Positions 1-8,830 of a DNA stretch of 64,000 bases are shown here, piece by piece. The notes under the pieces were generated by a model. That model worked only from the letters and a program-made list of their open reading frames with translations. It was not told the DNA's origin and searched no databases. Every line of letters starts with the position of its first letter. Position 1 is the first letter of the stretch. The stretch is from Tepidibacter hydrothermalis (lineage in GTDB: Bacteria > Bacillota > Clostridia > Peptostreptococcales > Peptostreptococcaceae): positions 2,170,001-2,234,000 of the forward strand of contig NZ_CP120733.1 in the NCBI RefSeq assembly GCF_029542625.1, in the 5' to 3' direction. Both the position numbers and the translations under genes were made by a program.

Positions 1-523
1 GTCCAAAAAGTTCCATTGAATTTTCTCTAGTTAATTTAAAATAATCTTCTTTTAATTTCTGATCTACATGAGCTCCACCATCTTTATTTGATAATGCTAA
101 AATAATATCTTTTCGTGAAAATTTATCTCCCTTAAAAAAATCACTAGTTGTTGAAATTACAATTTCATTCCACCAATCATCAAAACATTTCTTAGGAGTG
201 GTTGGTCCTATGTACATTCTAGGAACAAATCCAATATGAGAAGGATTCATCGATATATCTAGTAAACAATATTGACCTGCTATATTTTTAGGGTTGTAAA
301 TTTCAGATGAGTCAAAAAAAAGCATGTTCTCCTTTTTATCTAATAGTTGAAGTAATGACGTACTATTTTTAGTATCATGCAATAAAACTCTTATCGTAGT
401 AGCAATTCTTTTTGATTCTGCGATTTTCCCTTCATCAAATAATTTCGCTGATGATTCTAAAAATTCAATTTGCTCTTCTAAATGTTCTAGTAATTCATTC
501 CGTGACAATTTTATATTACTCAT
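1..523 (-). CDS. Hypothetical protein, cut by window edge
   Basis: A minus-strand reading frame runs from an ATG at 523 off the left edge, giving at least 174 residues without a stop. The start is preceded by a GGAGG ribosome site. The visible part is soluble and mixed alpha/beta, with a helical acidic N-terminus (about 1-40) and a motif NKDGGAHVD near the truncated end. No signal peptide or membrane segment is visible. It lies 59 bp downstream of the 61-residue gene, probably in one operon driven from the repeat at 801-885. I do not recognise its function. Confidence 0.75.
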   Translation of the reverse strand, partial: MSNIKLSRNELLEHLEEQIEFLESSAKLFDEGKIAESKRIATTIRVLLHDTKNSTSLLQLLDKKENMLFFDSSEIYNPKNIAGQYCLLDISMNPSHIGFVPRMYIGPTTPKKCFDDWWNEIVISTTSDFFKGDKFSRKDIILALSNKDGGAHVDQKLKEDYFKLTRENSMELFG

Positions 524-582
524 TTTTATCCTCCATCCATTATAATAACTTTTAATAAACTTGATATTTATTTGTTAGTAGT

Positions 583-768
583 TTAATATTTTGTACCACC
601 TGGAACAGATTCATCTTTACACCATCTAATAAAATTACGTGAATATAATAAATAAGTTTTTGAAATATTTGGTGCAATAATACTTTTTTGTTCTAAATTA
701 GAGATTTCTTTTTCGTATTCATCGAATATCCTTTCTATTTCAGCTATTGTATCTTTATTAGTTTTCAT
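583..768 (-). CDS. Small hypothetical protein, 61 aa
   Basis: A complete small gene with an AAGGGGG ribosome site before its ATG. The N-terminal half is an acidic amphipathic helix. The C-terminal half has a tyrosine/tryptophan-rich segment (KTYLLYSRNFIRWC, then VPGG). It is first in a two-gene cassette together with the partial gene at the window edge, and its start lies about 35 bp from the promoter-like box of the repeat at 801-885. Function is unknown. It could be the small partner of the downstream gene, but that is only suggested by proximity. Confidence 0.65.
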   Translation of the reverse strand: MKTNKDTIAEIERIFDEYEKEISNLEQKSIIAPNISKTYLLYSRNFIRWCKDESVPGGTKY

Positions 769-800
769 TAGCTGTACCCCCTTCTAGATAATTTATATAG

Positions 801-885
801 GTATATTTTACCATATTGTATGATTTTTGTTTATATATGCAACAAAAAACAGTAGCTTTGGTTGGCTACTGTTTTGGTGGTTTGA
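801..885 (+). repeat. Cassette repeat copy 1
   Basis: This near-complete copy has an AT-rich box at 801-811 and a hairpin at 846-875 with arms AAAACAGTAGC and GCTACTGTTTT (11-bp stem, 8-nt loop), then a GGTGGTTTG tail. On the minus strand the hairpin followed by a T-run would terminate the preceding unit, and the box supplies an extended -10-like motif for the 61-residue gene. Confidence 0.9.
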
Positions 886-940
886 ATATATAATATATAG
901 GTTTAAATTTATTTTTAAACTTATTGAGTAACTATAATGT

Positions 941-1135
941 CTACTCCCACGGGTCCTCTTCAGTCTTTTTATAAAATTTGTATAATTTCGATATTTCCTC
1001 CTTAATTTTTTCATTTGCATATTCGTAATTCTTATTTTCTATAATAATAATATATATTTTTCTTAATATCTTATTGTAGTCCTCTGAATGTTTATCAAAT
1101 TTACTTAACTCTTCTTCATAATATTCAATTATCAT
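941..1135 (-). CDS. Small hypothetical protein, 64 aa
   Basis: The reading frame is open further upstream, but the likely start is the ATG at 1135, whose ATGA overlaps the stop of the upstream 458-residue membrane protein, the usual sign of translational coupling. The product is a highly charged, helical, lysine- and glutamate-rich protein (EYYEEELSKFDKHSEDYNK) ending in DPWE. There is no membrane segment. It shares a cassette with the upstream gene and may act with it. I do not recognise the family. Confidence 0.6.
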   Translation of the reverse strand: MIIEYYEEELSKFDKHSEDYNKILRKIYIIIIENKNYEYANEKIKEEISKLYKFYKKTEEDPWE

Positions 1136-2508
1136 ATATAATTTAATAAATAGGGGATAACAGCCACGAATATGGCTGAAAGCCCAATAAGTATATGTAT
1201 AAAAACTGTTAAGAATGCAAAAATCATACAATATATATTCATTTCACCCTTATCTAATTTTTTAGATGTATCTTTATTACTTTTATTTAAGAAATTAAAA
1301 ATCACTCTATATAATATAGTTACCATTATAATTATAGGAAGTATCCATTTGAAACCCTTATATAGGTATATACCTGTAGATATTAATGTAAATATAGAAG
1401 ATATTGCAAATATAAAATCATATTCATACCCTTTGATTTTGTTTATTACCTTTAATAATCTTATATTAGTACTCATCTCGTTGACAAAATAACGTTCTTT
1501 GTCATAAGTAAATTTTGTATTTTTAGTACATACTACTATTTTATTACTTAGAAATTCAATAAATACTATATCTTCTCTATCCATAGTATCTATATCCATG
1601 ATTGAAAAATATTTATGATATAATTTTTTAGTTCTTAAATCTATAATAATCAAATTAAAATTCTTTTTATTATTTTTAACACTAATAAATAAATAGTTAT
1701 TCACAAAAATAGGATTATATAAATAGCATCCTTTATATTTAGATGATTTGAAAAAAATATCACCTTTTTTCTCTAAAATAAATCTTCTATTTTTAATGTA
1801 ATCATTTATAGTCAGCCTATAATCCTTCCTATCATAAACTCTTTTTTTATTTTTCCTATTATTTCTATTCAAAATAACTTGTTCTGCTTTACGTATGGAT
1901 CTTATATTTGTACATTTTATAAGTATATTATTATCATTATTGTATTTTTTATAGTTATCATCTTTTTTTAATAGCTGTTCTCCTATCTTCCTCAAAGCAA
2001 AATACGATATAACTATGTCTGAATTTGTAATCCCTTTATTTACATCTAAGTTTATATATGTGAATTTAGACTTCTCGTATAACTTAATAAAATTTTGTAT
2101 AGTTTTCAAAATATCATCATATTCTCTTTTTTTACTTAGAATATTTAGTGCTTTTTTTAAGTTAATATTTTTGTGTTTTACTTGTATACCAAAATCACAT
2201 TCAAATAAAAATAATTTTATTATTTCTAATAAATAGTTTACTAACAGCTCAAATACTTTTCCTAAATGTTCCGTACAATTATTACATTCAACATAATCTC
2301 GAATTTTTTTCAAATAAATAATTAATTGATTAAATTTAGGATAATGTAAATCGCTATAACTACTATATTCTAAGCAATATCCTCCTGGACCTTTTATTTT
2401 TCTATCAAATTTCCATATATTATTAATAGTTTGTATGTTATAATTATTGTCTATATTTTTTATTAACTTTTCTAAATCCAAAGACTTTTTTTCAGTCCAT
2501 ATTTTCAT
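1132..2508 (-). CDS. Hypothetical C-terminal membrane protein, 458 aa
   Basis: A long soluble, basic N-terminal part (about residues 1-360) is followed by hydrophobic segments near 363-405 and 423-457, so the protein is probably anchored by its C-terminus with the large domain in the cytoplasm. The middle section (about 255-335) is rich in beta-type segments (YLFISVKNNKKNFNLIIID). The nearest clear ribosome site (GAGGGGGAG) lies more than 20 nt upstream of the ATG, so the start is not certain. It overlaps the next small gene by four bases. Family and function are unknown. Confidence 0.7.
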   Translation of the reverse strand: MKIWTEKKSLDLEKLIKNIDNNYNIQTINNIWKFDRKIKGPGGYCLEYSSYSDLHYPKFNQLIIYLKKIRDYVECNNCTEHLGKVFELLVNYLLEIIKLFLFECDFGIQVKHKNINLKKALNILSKKREYDDILKTIQNFIKLYEKSKFTYINLDVNKGITNSDIVISYFALRKIGEQLLKKDDNYKKYNNDNNILIKCTNIRSIRKAEQVILNRNNRKNKKRVYDRKDYRLTINDYIKNRRFILEKKGDIFFKSSKYKGCYLYNPIFVNNYLFISVKNNKKNFNLIIIDLRTKKLYHKYFSIMDIDTMDREDIVFIEFLSNKIVVCTKNTKFTYDKERYFVNEMSTNIRLLKVINKIKGYEYDFIFAISSIFTLISTGIYLYKGFKWILPIIIMVTILYRVIFNFLNKSNKDTSKKLDKGEMNIYCMIFAFLTVFIHILIGLSAIFVAVIPYLLNYI

Positions 2509-2650
2509 AAGTTCTTTTGTCTCTGATAATATAGTCCTCTCCCCCTCAATTTTATAGGATACAAAATCATCAACATTATTATACCTATAAAATACATTTT
2601 GATTTGACCAACTATACCTAATCTTTATTCTAGAATATACCCATTTTCAC

Positions 2651-2690
2651 ATTTTACCATAATATGAACTTTTTTGTATAAATATGTAAT
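2651..2690 (+). repeat. Cassette repeat copy 2, promoter box only
   Basis: Only the AT-rich box remains (ATTTTACCATAATATG followed by TTGTATAAATATGTAA); the CAGTAGC hairpin and tail are missing. On the minus strand it reads TATTATGGTAAAAT, an extended -10-like motif (TG-n-TAAAAT), about 140 bp ahead of the 458-residue gene. A different hairpin beside it at 2707-2730 takes the place of the usual terminator. Confidence 0.75.
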
Positions 2691-2701
2691 CAATACATAT
2701 T

Positions 2702-2730
2702 AAAAAGCACCTAATCTCTAAATTAGATGC
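2702..2730 (-). terminator. Hairpin after the 126-aa gene
   Basis: GCATCTAAT and ATTAGGTGC (minus strand) form a 9-bp stem with one U-G wobble, followed by a T-run on the minus strand. It stands where the standard cassette hairpin would be. Confidence 0.65.
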
Positions 2731-2827
2731 CCTTGTAATATTTAAATCCTTATTCTTTTACTACTTTGAAATTTATATTTTTTTGTACTTTCTCATATAT
2801 ATATTACTCACAGTTAAATATCATCTA

Positions 2828-3208
2828 CTAAATTGATTTAATACTAGTTTCAATTAATTTTTTAGCAAGTTCTATGTTGTCGGATAAATAACATGCTTTA
2901 ACTCCACCAGCATGAAGATTTTTTCTATCATCATCTGATAAAATCAACATATGTTCCTGGTTTTCTATAATATCACTATAGTTAAAATCGATATTAAGTT
3001 CTAAGAAAAATCTATCCTTATTACTTGTATATCCAATTTTAAAAATTCTATTTCCCTTCTCTGGAACATCTTTAGGATAATAAGAAAATCCTGTCTTTAG
3101 CATTCGTTCTTCGATATCAAACTTTTTAGCAAATTCTCTAACATCTTCTTGAACATTAATCGAAAATCCTATTCCTCTATTTTTACATTCATTAATTAAT
3201 GCTGACAT
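2828..3208 (-). CDS. Hypothetical protein, 126 aa
   Basis: A complete small soluble protein with a strong ribosome site (GGAGGTTTAATT) before the ATG. It has a central beta-rich part (RIFKIGYTSNKDRFFLELNIDF) and a C-terminal helix. The segment DDDRKNLHAGGVKACY is the most distinctive feature. It is the second gene of a cassette, 102 bp downstream of a membrane-anchored protein, so an interaction is possible but not shown. I do not recognise the family. Confidence 0.65.
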   Translation of the reverse strand: MSALINECKNRGIGFSINVQEDVREFAKKFDIEERMLKTGFSYYPKDVPEKGNRIFKIGYTSNKDRFFLELNIDFNYSDIIENQEHMLILSDDDRKNLHAGGVKACYLSDNIELAKKLIETSIKSI

Positions 3209-3310
3209 AATTAAACCTCCTAATATCTTTAAAGTTTATAAAAACATCTATGTGATAATATATGATTTTTTTAATCTACATAATTAACATAATAAAGATT
3301 ATCCTCTATT

Positions 3311-3745
3311 TCAATTTAAAACTTGCTTTAAAACAACATATCTATCATCAATCCATTGTAGCTTAAATTTAGAATTACTGCTATATACAGGATATGATTT
3401 TGCTTCAATGCTAAAAGTTCCTGTAGAAATATCAGTATCACACACTACTTTAGATTTGTTTACGAATACAACTTTATAATATCCTTCTGTCATAATTTCA
3501 AAAGTCACCCATTTAAAACCTACTTCGTTATACATCTCTTCTTTAGATTTATATGGTCCAAAAATATAGAATTTTTCCCACTCAAATGGAAGATCTTCTT
3601 TTAAATCTATAATTGATTCGTTTTTGTTGTTTATATGTGTAATGATATATTTTTCAAATTCTTGTGAATCACTATCGGTATAATATGAGTCTATACATAT
3701 TCCTATAAGCAAAAGAAATATGATTCCAAATATAATTTTTTTCAT
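3311..3745 (-). CDS. Hypothetical exported or anchored protein, 144 aa
   Basis: The N-terminus (KKIIFGIIFLLLIGICI) is a signal peptide or single membrane anchor, and the remaining 120 residues would lie outside the membrane. A WEKFYIFGPYKSKEEMYNEVG segment followed by beta strands resembles small secreted proteins common in clostridia. There is no canonical lipobox. The start has a good AGGAGA ribosome site. It is the first gene of its cassette, immediately after the partial repeat at 3796-3850. Function is unknown. Confidence 0.7.
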   Translation of the reverse strand: MKKIIFGIIFLLLIGICIDSYYTDSDSQEFEKYIITHINNKNESIIDLKEDLPFEWEKFYIFGPYKSKEEMYNEVGFKWVTFEIMTEGYYKVVFVNKSKVVCDTDISTGTFSIEAKSYPVYSSNSKFKLQWIDDRYVVLKQVLN

Positions 3746-3795
3746 AACAAGTTCTCCTATTATTGTAAGTTATTATATAAATCCCATTCATTCCC

Positions 3796-3850
3796 AACTG
3801 TTTTGGTGGTTTGTGTTTATGTAGTTTAACTGTAATTAGTTCTTTTTATA
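3796..3850 (+). repeat. Cassette repeat copy 3, tail only
   Basis: Only the end of the hairpin (AACTGTTTT) and the tail (GGTGGTTTGTGTTTATGTAG, then TGTAATTAGTTCTTTTT) are present. The promoter box and left hairpin arm have been lost or replaced by the upstream region of the 144-residue gene. Confidence 0.8.
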
Positions 3851-3890
3851 TTATGAATAAATGTTGTGTAATCACTTATACCCTTTAGTA

Positions 3891-4424
3891 CTAATTGTTA
3901 ACTTGCAAAGTCATAACACTTACTATATGTGTTTTCTTTGAAAAATCCATAGTGACTTCTTTTATTTTTGTATAACCTAAATTTGACCAAAATTTAATTC
4001 CCTTATAATTATCTTCAATTACACCTATTCTTAGAGATTTTGATCCTAAATTAATTGTCCATTGTACTAATGCTTTATGTATCATTCTACCTAATCCCTT
4101 ACCTCTTTCTTCAGGATTAATAATCATTAATCCAAGCATCCATTGTTCAATAACAGGAAAATCTTTTACTATATCAATGATTCCAATTAGTTCATTGCTG
4201 TAATTAAATATGCCTAAAACAAACTTATCATCATAACTTTTATTAGGTGGTATAGCCGTAAATATTTCTTTTGCTTTTTCTGTAGATGGTAATATTCCAT
4301 CATGTAATATGTAATAATCTGAACATTTTTTGCACAGTGATTCAACAAGTTTAATATTTTCTACAGTAAGAGATTTAATCTTATAATCATTTTGTAAATT
4401 AAATTCTTCCATATTCACTTTCAC
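3891..4424 (-). CDS. GNAT-family N-acetyltransferase
   Basis: GCN5-related acetyltransferases move an acetyl group from acetyl-CoA to an amine on a small molecule, protein or antibiotic. The family's coenzyme A motif is visible as ERGKGLGRMIHKAL (about residues 106-119), followed by the second motif LRIGVIEDNYKGIKFWSNLGY (about 136-156). At 177 residues it is of normal single-domain size. The frame opens with a GTG at 4424 close to a GGGGGG run, and an in-frame ATG at 4412 behind AGGTG is the alternative start. The substrate cannot be told. It is the distal gene of a two-gene cassette. Confidence 0.85.
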   Translation of the reverse strand: MKVNMEEFNLQNDYKIKSLTVENIKLVESLCKKCSDYYILHDGILPSTEKAKEIFTAIPPNKSYDDKFVLGIFNYSNELIGIIDIVKDFPVIEQWMLGLMIINPEERGKGLGRMIHKALVQWTINLGSKSLRIGVIEDNYKGIKFWSNLGYTKIKEVTMDFSKKTHIVSVMTLQVNN

Positions 4425-4480
4425 CTATCCCCCCAAATTCCTTGATTAATTATTTAACTTTTTCTACAGAACGAATATAG

Positions 4481-4798
4481 TTACGGCTTCTCTATCCAGT
4501 CACGTTTCCAACTATTCCTACCCATCATAAAATAACTCCTATATATAACAACATAAACAATTCTATCTTTACTATCTAAATTATATTTCACCTTAAATAC
4601 CGTATCTGTGTAAAGTCTTTTCTTTTTCTCTATTTTATCAGCTTCCTTAATATATGATTTATCTTGTTCTATTGATAAAATTTTTCCGCCCATTTTTTCA
4701 ATTCTGTATCTAATTCCATCTTCCTCAGTTTCTGAAATTAATTTTAAGAAAGTAAAAAAGACTATTATAGCAATAAAAACAATAAAATGTTCATTCAA
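4481..4798 (-). CDS. Small membrane-anchored hypothetical protein
   Basis: One N-terminal membrane helix (about residues 5-22) carries a C-terminal basic domain with beta-strand patterns (TVFKVKYNLDSKDRIVYVVIYR). The frame is open to a GTG at 4807, but AAGGAG lies only one base ahead of it. The TTG at 4798 sits about nine bases from the same ribosome site, so I prefer that start (about 105 residues). It precedes the GNAT gene in the same cassette and lies 155 bp from the repeat at 4953-5058. Function is unknown. Confidence 0.6.
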   Translation of the reverse strand: MNEHFIVFIAIIVFFTFLKLISETEEDGIRYRIEKMGGKILSIEQDKSYIKEADKIEKKKRLYTDTVFKVKYNLDSKDRIVYVVIYRSYFMMGRNSWKRDWIEKP

Positions 4799-4952
4799 GT
4801 TAGTCACTCTCCTTTTTAGGTATCTATAATCATTTCCTTATAGCACCAAAACTTGCCTTTTCTTTAAAAATAACTAAATTACTCTTAATATTTAATTTTT
4901 TAAATCACTTCTCGTAATGTATATCATCTTACTTAATTCTATTCATTTCTAA

Positions 4953-5058
4953 ATATATTTTACCATAATATAACACATTTTTATGCTTATTGTATATTTG
5001 TGCAAGAAAAAACAATAGCTTTGGTTGGCTAGTGTTTTGGTTGTTTTGGTTTGTATCT
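4953..5058 (+). repeat. Cassette repeat copy 4
   Basis: Complete copy: box ATATTTTACCATAATATAAC, hairpin AAAACAATAGC/GCTAGTGTTTT with a mismatch in the stem, then a duplicated TTGTTTTGG tail. The promoter box faces the minus-strand gene ending at 4481. To its right the next cassette carries a plus-strand gene. Confidence 0.9.
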
Positions 5059-5159
5059 ATTGATTTAAACTATTTTATAGTTTTTAACATATACTTTACT
5101 ATGATTATACAGTTGCTAGTTCTACCTCTGAAAAGAAAACTATAACTCATACTATATAA

Positions 5160-5188
5160 TTTACATAAAATTAAATTTATGGTATTAT
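5160..5188 (+). promoter_or_regulatory. Sigma-A-type promoter
   Basis: TTTACA and TATTAT are separated by 17 bases, with TGG forming an extended -10. It lies 30 bp ahead of the plus-strand 114-residue gene and shows that this reversed cassette brings its own promoter. Confidence 0.7.
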
Positions 5189-5218
5189 ACAACCTAATCA
5201 ATATATGGAGGAATAATT

Positions 5219-5563
5219 ATGTCTAACGCAACTAAAAAAGAAAAGAAGTCTAAAGAAAAATGGAAATTTATATTAGTGGGATGTGCTATTGCTTATTTTG
5301 CAATGTTATTTAACCCACAAGCTACAAGTTGGTATTTCAAACAACCTATTAGACCTTTTGTAATTGGATCTGGGTATGTAATAGGAAGTGCATTTTATGA
5401 GGGTAAATATAATAGAGATCGATTAAGCGCAAAATGGAATAGTTTAAAATCTATGTTATTTTTTTTTAAGATAATTTTAATTTTTTTAATAATACAACAA
5501 ATAATATTAATTTTTACAGGATATAATACTTTTCCAATTTTTTTCCCAGAAACTACATTGTAG
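5219..5563 (+). CDS. Small membrane protein, 114 aa
   Basis: A lysine-rich cytoplasmic N-terminus is followed by hydrophobic segments at about residues 16-32 and 80-100, with a weaker one near 45-60. TGGAGGAATAATT gives a good ribosome site. This is the first plus-strand gene among minus-strand cassettes, and the repeat to its right (5584-5680) lacks the minus-strand promoter box. Function is unknown. Confidence 0.65.
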   Translation: MSNATKKEKKSKEKWKFILVGCAIAYFAMLFNPQATSWYFKQPIRPFVIGSGYVIGSAFYEGKYNRDRLSAKWNSLKSMLFFFKIILIFLIIQQIILIFTGYNTFPIFFPETTL

Positions 5564-5583
5564 GAATATTATAATTTTTTTGC

Positions 5584-5680
5584 ATATATATTTGTGCAAT
5601 ATAAAACAGTAGCTTTGGGTGACTACTGTTTTGATTGTTTGTATTTATGTAGCTTGAATAAGATTACTATTTTTCAGAAG
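5584..5680 (+). repeat. Cassette repeat copy 5, no promoter box
   Basis: TATATTTGTGCAA, the hairpin (AAAACAGTAGC with right arm ACTACTGTTTT) and the TGATTGTTTGTATTTATG tail with AGATTACTATTTTTCAG are present. The TTTTACCATAATATA box is absent, in keeping with the plus-strand gene to its left. An extension (AACCCTTGGTATGTAATTCAG) continues to about 5720 and has a diverged match near 7060-7090. Confidence 0.85.
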
Positions 5681-5842
5681 ATATAAAATAAACCCTTGGT
5701 ATGTAATTCAGAGGGAGGTTTAAGCTTTGCTTGTTATGGAAAATATAAATTTAATTATAATAATTAAATTTTAAAAGTACTTCTTATGATTTTTCCATTT
5801 CTAAATTTAGTTAACTCTATACTTAAATTTATGATTGTATTT

Positions 5843-6805
5843 TTAATATGATATTTTCGTCTTTATCCTTTCCTGACAGTCCACAAAGCCTTGTCCATAC
5901 CAATTCAAATATTTTTTTTTCTCCTCTTCTGAATGATATAAATCAATAAAATCATCTAATAAGTAAGTACCTCCATCTTGTCCATACTTCTCTATAGAAC
6001 CAGGGTAGACCTTACCATTAAATAATTCTGAAAATTGCTTATCCGATACTTTATATACACCAGAAGGCATCTTACCCATACTGTTTAATTTTTTTAAAAA
6101 TACATATACAGAAAATAGTTCTGATTCTCCTGTTCCGCCTACATCTGCACGAAAAATAAATGCATGAGGATAATAATCATATTTAAATTTATCAAACCTG
6201 CGTATAACACCTAACTTTCTTATACACGGTTCATCATCTATAACAAAAATAAATTCTTGTACATCCATAAAATCTTCTTGTTGTAAAATTTGATCAGCTA
6301 TATATATACTCGGTAACATAGATTTAAAAGGATCTCCTAATCCAAACTGCATCCATTCAACATTAACTCCTAATTTTATTGCTAAATTTTCTATAAATTC
6401 ATACGAAGGTTCTTCTGAAAATAAATAGTATTTCTTTAAATCGTTAACTGACGAAAACCCAAGTATTTTCCCTAGTTTTTCAACATTAATCTTTTCTCTA
6501 AAATTACTACGATCATTCATAAGCGTTATGATGTAATCAAGTCTTTTTGCAAAGCTTGTTTTATGCATATCTTGTTCAAACATTACTGTATATCTGTTTT
6601 CTTCATTTAATAAATTACTACTATATGCAACCTTGCTCTCTACACCTTCAATACTATTAATTTCCTCAATAAATTCGTTGCAAATATTTCCATCTAAATT
6701 TATACTATAAAATTCTCCAAAAACATTTTTAATGCTTAATTTTACTCCTTCTTTGATTAGATCGTATACAACTCCTCCTATAATAGAACTAGTAAAAAAA
6801 TCCAT
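5843..6805 (-). CDS. Hypothetical protein with HTH-like central domain, 320 aa
   Basis: The central part (about residues 105-160) reads like a helix-turn-helix repressor domain: EKLGKILGFSSVNDLKKYY followed by FIENLAIKLGVNVEWMQFG, the ending typical of Xre/P22-C2-type domains. The N-terminal 80 residues and the C-terminal 150 residues (a mixed domain with WYGQGFVDCQERIK) are not recognised. AAGGAGAATTAAA precedes the ATG. It is the only gene of its cassette. It could be a DNA-binding regulator or a defence-type sensor; neither is proven. Confidence 0.6.
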   Translation of the reverse strand: MDFFTSSIIGGVVYDLIKEGVKLSIKNVFGEFYSINLDGNICNEFIEEINSIEGVESKVAYSSNLLNEENRYTVMFEQDMHKTSFAKRLDYIITLMNDRSNFREKINVEKLGKILGFSSVNDLKKYYLFSEEPSYEFIENLAIKLGVNVEWMQFGLGDPFKSMLPSIYIADQILQQEDFMDVQEFIFVIDDEPCIRKLGVIRRFDKFKYDYYPHAFIFRADVGGTGESELFSVYVFLKKLNSMGKMPSGVYKVSDKQFSELFNGKVYPGSIEKYGQDGGTYLLDDFIDLYHSEEEKKKYLNWYGQGFVDCQERIKTKISY

Positions 6806-7007
6806 TTTAATTCTCCTTCCATATTTTTTTATTTATTCTTTTCAAAATTGCAAGTTAAACTATCTATTTATTATAACAATAATTGATATATTCAATATAA
6901 CATCATATATTAATTATACTAAATTATACCATATCTTCAATCATACGACATATCCCTTCATTATCAAATCATAGCAACTAATAAATATATCTAAATTTGA
7001 TGTTACG

Positions 7008-7054
7008 AAGTATTTGTTTTTACATAACTTGTCTCAGATTAGTATTTTTGAAAG
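7008..7054 (+). repeat. Cassette repeat copy 6, tail only
   Basis: TATTTGTTTTTACATAACTT followed by CAGATTAGTATTTTTGAAA matches the distal tail of copies 10 and 11. The hairpin and promoter box are not recognisable. Confidence 0.6.
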
Positions 7055-7162
7055 CATGTAAAATAACCCCTCCTTATATAATTCAGGAGAGGTTGTAGTT
7101 TGTATGTTATGTATGATGTGAATTTTAATATTCGCTTATGACAATCAAAACGTTATAAAACA

Positions 7163-7238
7163 AATGTTTTAAAATGAGAAAAATAATTCTAAATAAGCAA
7201 GATTCATGCATGTCTACACTGTTTATTTAGGCTATAGC
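7163..7238 (+). repeat. Second repeat type, copy 1
   Basis: Matches 13711-13777 over about 70 bp, sharing ATGTTTTAAAAT, AATAATTCTAAATAA, CATGTCTACACT and a central TATAG palindrome. In both places it lies just beyond a cassette-repeat tail. Confidence 0.75.
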
Positions 7239-7250
7239 CATATAAACTTC

Positions 7251-7283
7251 CAAAACAAAAAAAGAACAGCTCTAAACTGTTCT
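7251..7283 (-). terminator. Terminator of the 147-aa lipoprotein gene
   Basis: AGAACAG/CTGTTCT stem with a seven-base loop; on the minus strand it is followed by a run of T. It lies about 95 bp beyond the lipoprotein stop. Confidence 0.75.
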
Positions 7284-7378
7284 CTGAGTTCATCATATAT
7301 TATGTATAATGGAAAGTTGATTATTTCATCTAAACACAGGTCTTGATAAAAAGATAATAGATACTATTAATTTATACG

Positions 7379-7822
7379 TTACCTATTTTTCAAAAATTCA
7401 CGATAAAGTTTCTCGTACTCTCTCATTAAATCTGCTATTTTAGTGATTTCATCCATAGTTGATTGGTGTAATTCACTTGAATAATCACTTTCGAGAAAAA
7501 GTTTATGATACTCTATTGCATTCTTAGCTGAAGAAGTCATTCTACCTGCAACTTCTCGTGCTTCTTCAGAAAAAAAATGTACACTTTCATCATCCAACTT
7601 CTCTATAACCTCATTTATTTCTTTTATAGTTTTATCCAACTCTTCTCCTTCTGTCGTAAGTATAGGCGAAGTAACAATATATAGGTTTAACACATCTTTA
7701 AATGTACTATCAAACATATCTGAATATTCTTTAATTGTAGAAACCTCTTTTTCATCTTGACAACCTATTAAGCTGAAGGTTCCTACTATTGCAACCAATA
7801 TTAGTAAAATTAATCTTTTCAT
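7379..7822 (-). CDS. Putative lipoprotein, 147 aa
   Basis: The N-terminus has two basic residues, a hydrophobic stretch and the lipobox SLIGC (cysteine 21), so the mature protein should be lipid-anchored on the outer face of the membrane. The rest is almost wholly helical and acidic and could form a four-helix bundle. AAAGGGGAG precedes the ATG. It is the only gene of its cassette. The ligand or role is not evident. Confidence 0.8.
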   Translation of the reverse strand: MKRLILLILVAIVGTFSLIGCQDEKEVSTIKEYSDMFDSTFKDVLNLYIVTSPILTTEGEELDKTIKEINEVIEKLDDESVHFFSEEAREVAGRMTSSAKNAIEYHKLFLESDYSSELHQSTMDEITKIADLMREYEKLYREFLKNR

Positions 7823-7932
7823 ATGGTCTCCCCTTTTTATAAATATAGTAATTCTAATAAATATTTAATTTCACATAATCAACTTCTAATTATTGGATAT
7901 TTTTAGATATTTATAACTTTAATTCCCAAGTT

Positions 7933-8022
7933 GGATTATACCATAATATACCTCATTTCTATACTTATTGTATATTTGTGCAAGAAAAAACAGTAGCTTT
8001 AGTTGACTACTGTTTTGATGAT
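7933..8022 (+). repeat. Cassette repeat copy 7
   Basis: Complete box (ATTATACCATAATATACC), TATATTTGTGCAA element and hairpin with one arm change (GACTACTGTTTT); the tail after TTTTGATG is lost. It lies about 110 bp from the start of the lipoprotein gene. Confidence 0.9.
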
Positions 8023-8059
8023 AAGAGATTATTTACAATGCCTTAGTTCTTCTCTAAAA

Positions 8060-8830
8060 TTAACTAATCCAAAACTCAACACTTATAGGAATAAATCTAT
8101 TCTCATTGATATATTTAACTGTGTAATTTGAATATATATCATCAACAATATTACCTGTATCTTGAACAATTGTTACTGCATCAAAATAGCCATTGGTTCT
8201 CTTAGTCCCACAATAGCAACTGTATATAGCATCATCTATATCTATATAGTACTCTGCATCTATTTTTACACGTTCTTCGAAAAACTGCATTAAGACCTCT
8301 TGAAGTTTTTTATTTTTACATTCTATATTTATATCCTCTTCAACATCTTCATTTAAATCTATAAAGCAATGATTTTTTTCTAATTCATCATAATTTCTTA
8401 TAGACCAAACTTCTATTCCAATTGGCCAACCATTATCCCTAAATTTAACAGTATAATTCCACTCTGAATTTATATCTCTCACTCTTGAAAAAGTTAAGCT
8501 AAAGCAATTTTCCCAAACTCTTATATCACTATAATATATTTGTCCAAACTCCATACTAATACACTCGTGTAAATCATCGTATCCTAACCAGCTCTTACAT
8601 CTATGTATTGCTAATTTCTTATATTTGTCTAAATCTTTTAATATTCTATCTGCCATATCTATATATTCACAGTTTGGTGAATTTTCATCTCCAAACACAA
8701 TAATATTTATATTTTCAATAGAAACTCCCCATTTGGAATATTTCATTTCATTCTTTTCTACTATATCTTTATCTACTATATTTTCTAATAACTTTAATTG
8801 ATTAGTAAAATTATTTTTGAATTCTATCAT
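8060..8830 (-). CDS. Hypothetical soluble protein, 256 aa
   Basis: A complete cytoplasmic protein with GGGAGGAAAATAAAA before its ATG. It contains two sections of similar make-up, each with an acidic helix and aromatic strands (about residues 85-150 and 195-256, the latter including CYCGTKRTNGYFDAVT), which may be a duplicated domain. No catalytic motif is evident. It is the second gene of a cassette, behind a lipoprotein gene 178 bp upstream. I cannot assign a family. Confidence 0.65.
   Translation of the reverse strand: MIEFKNNFTNQLKLLENIVDKDIVEKNEMKYSKWGVSIENINIIVFGDENSPNCEYIDMADRILKDLDKYKKLAIHRCKSWLGYDDLHECISMEFGQIYYSDIRVWENCFSLTFSRVRDINSEWNYTVKFRDNGWPIGIEVWSIRNYDELEKNHCFIDLNEDVEEDINIECKNKKLQEVLMQFFEERVKIDAEYYIDIDDAIYSCYCGTKRTNGYFDAVTIVQDTGNIVDDIYSNYTVKYINENRFIPISVEFWIS

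Larger units (their letters stand above)
6806..7378. other. Gene-free stretch with degraded repeats
   Basis: No credible gene is present. From left to right it holds the AT-rich upstream region of the 320-residue gene, a repeat tail (7008-7054), a 30-bp extension resembling the one after copy 5, the second repeat type (7163-7238) and a terminator hairpin (7251-7283). Confidence 0.6.

Noticed and set aside
1172-1492. A plus-strand frame of 106 residues opposite the 458-residue gene
   Set aside because: It is antisense to the membrane-spanning end of the minus-strand gene, and the opposing frame fits the four-base overlap with the next gene.
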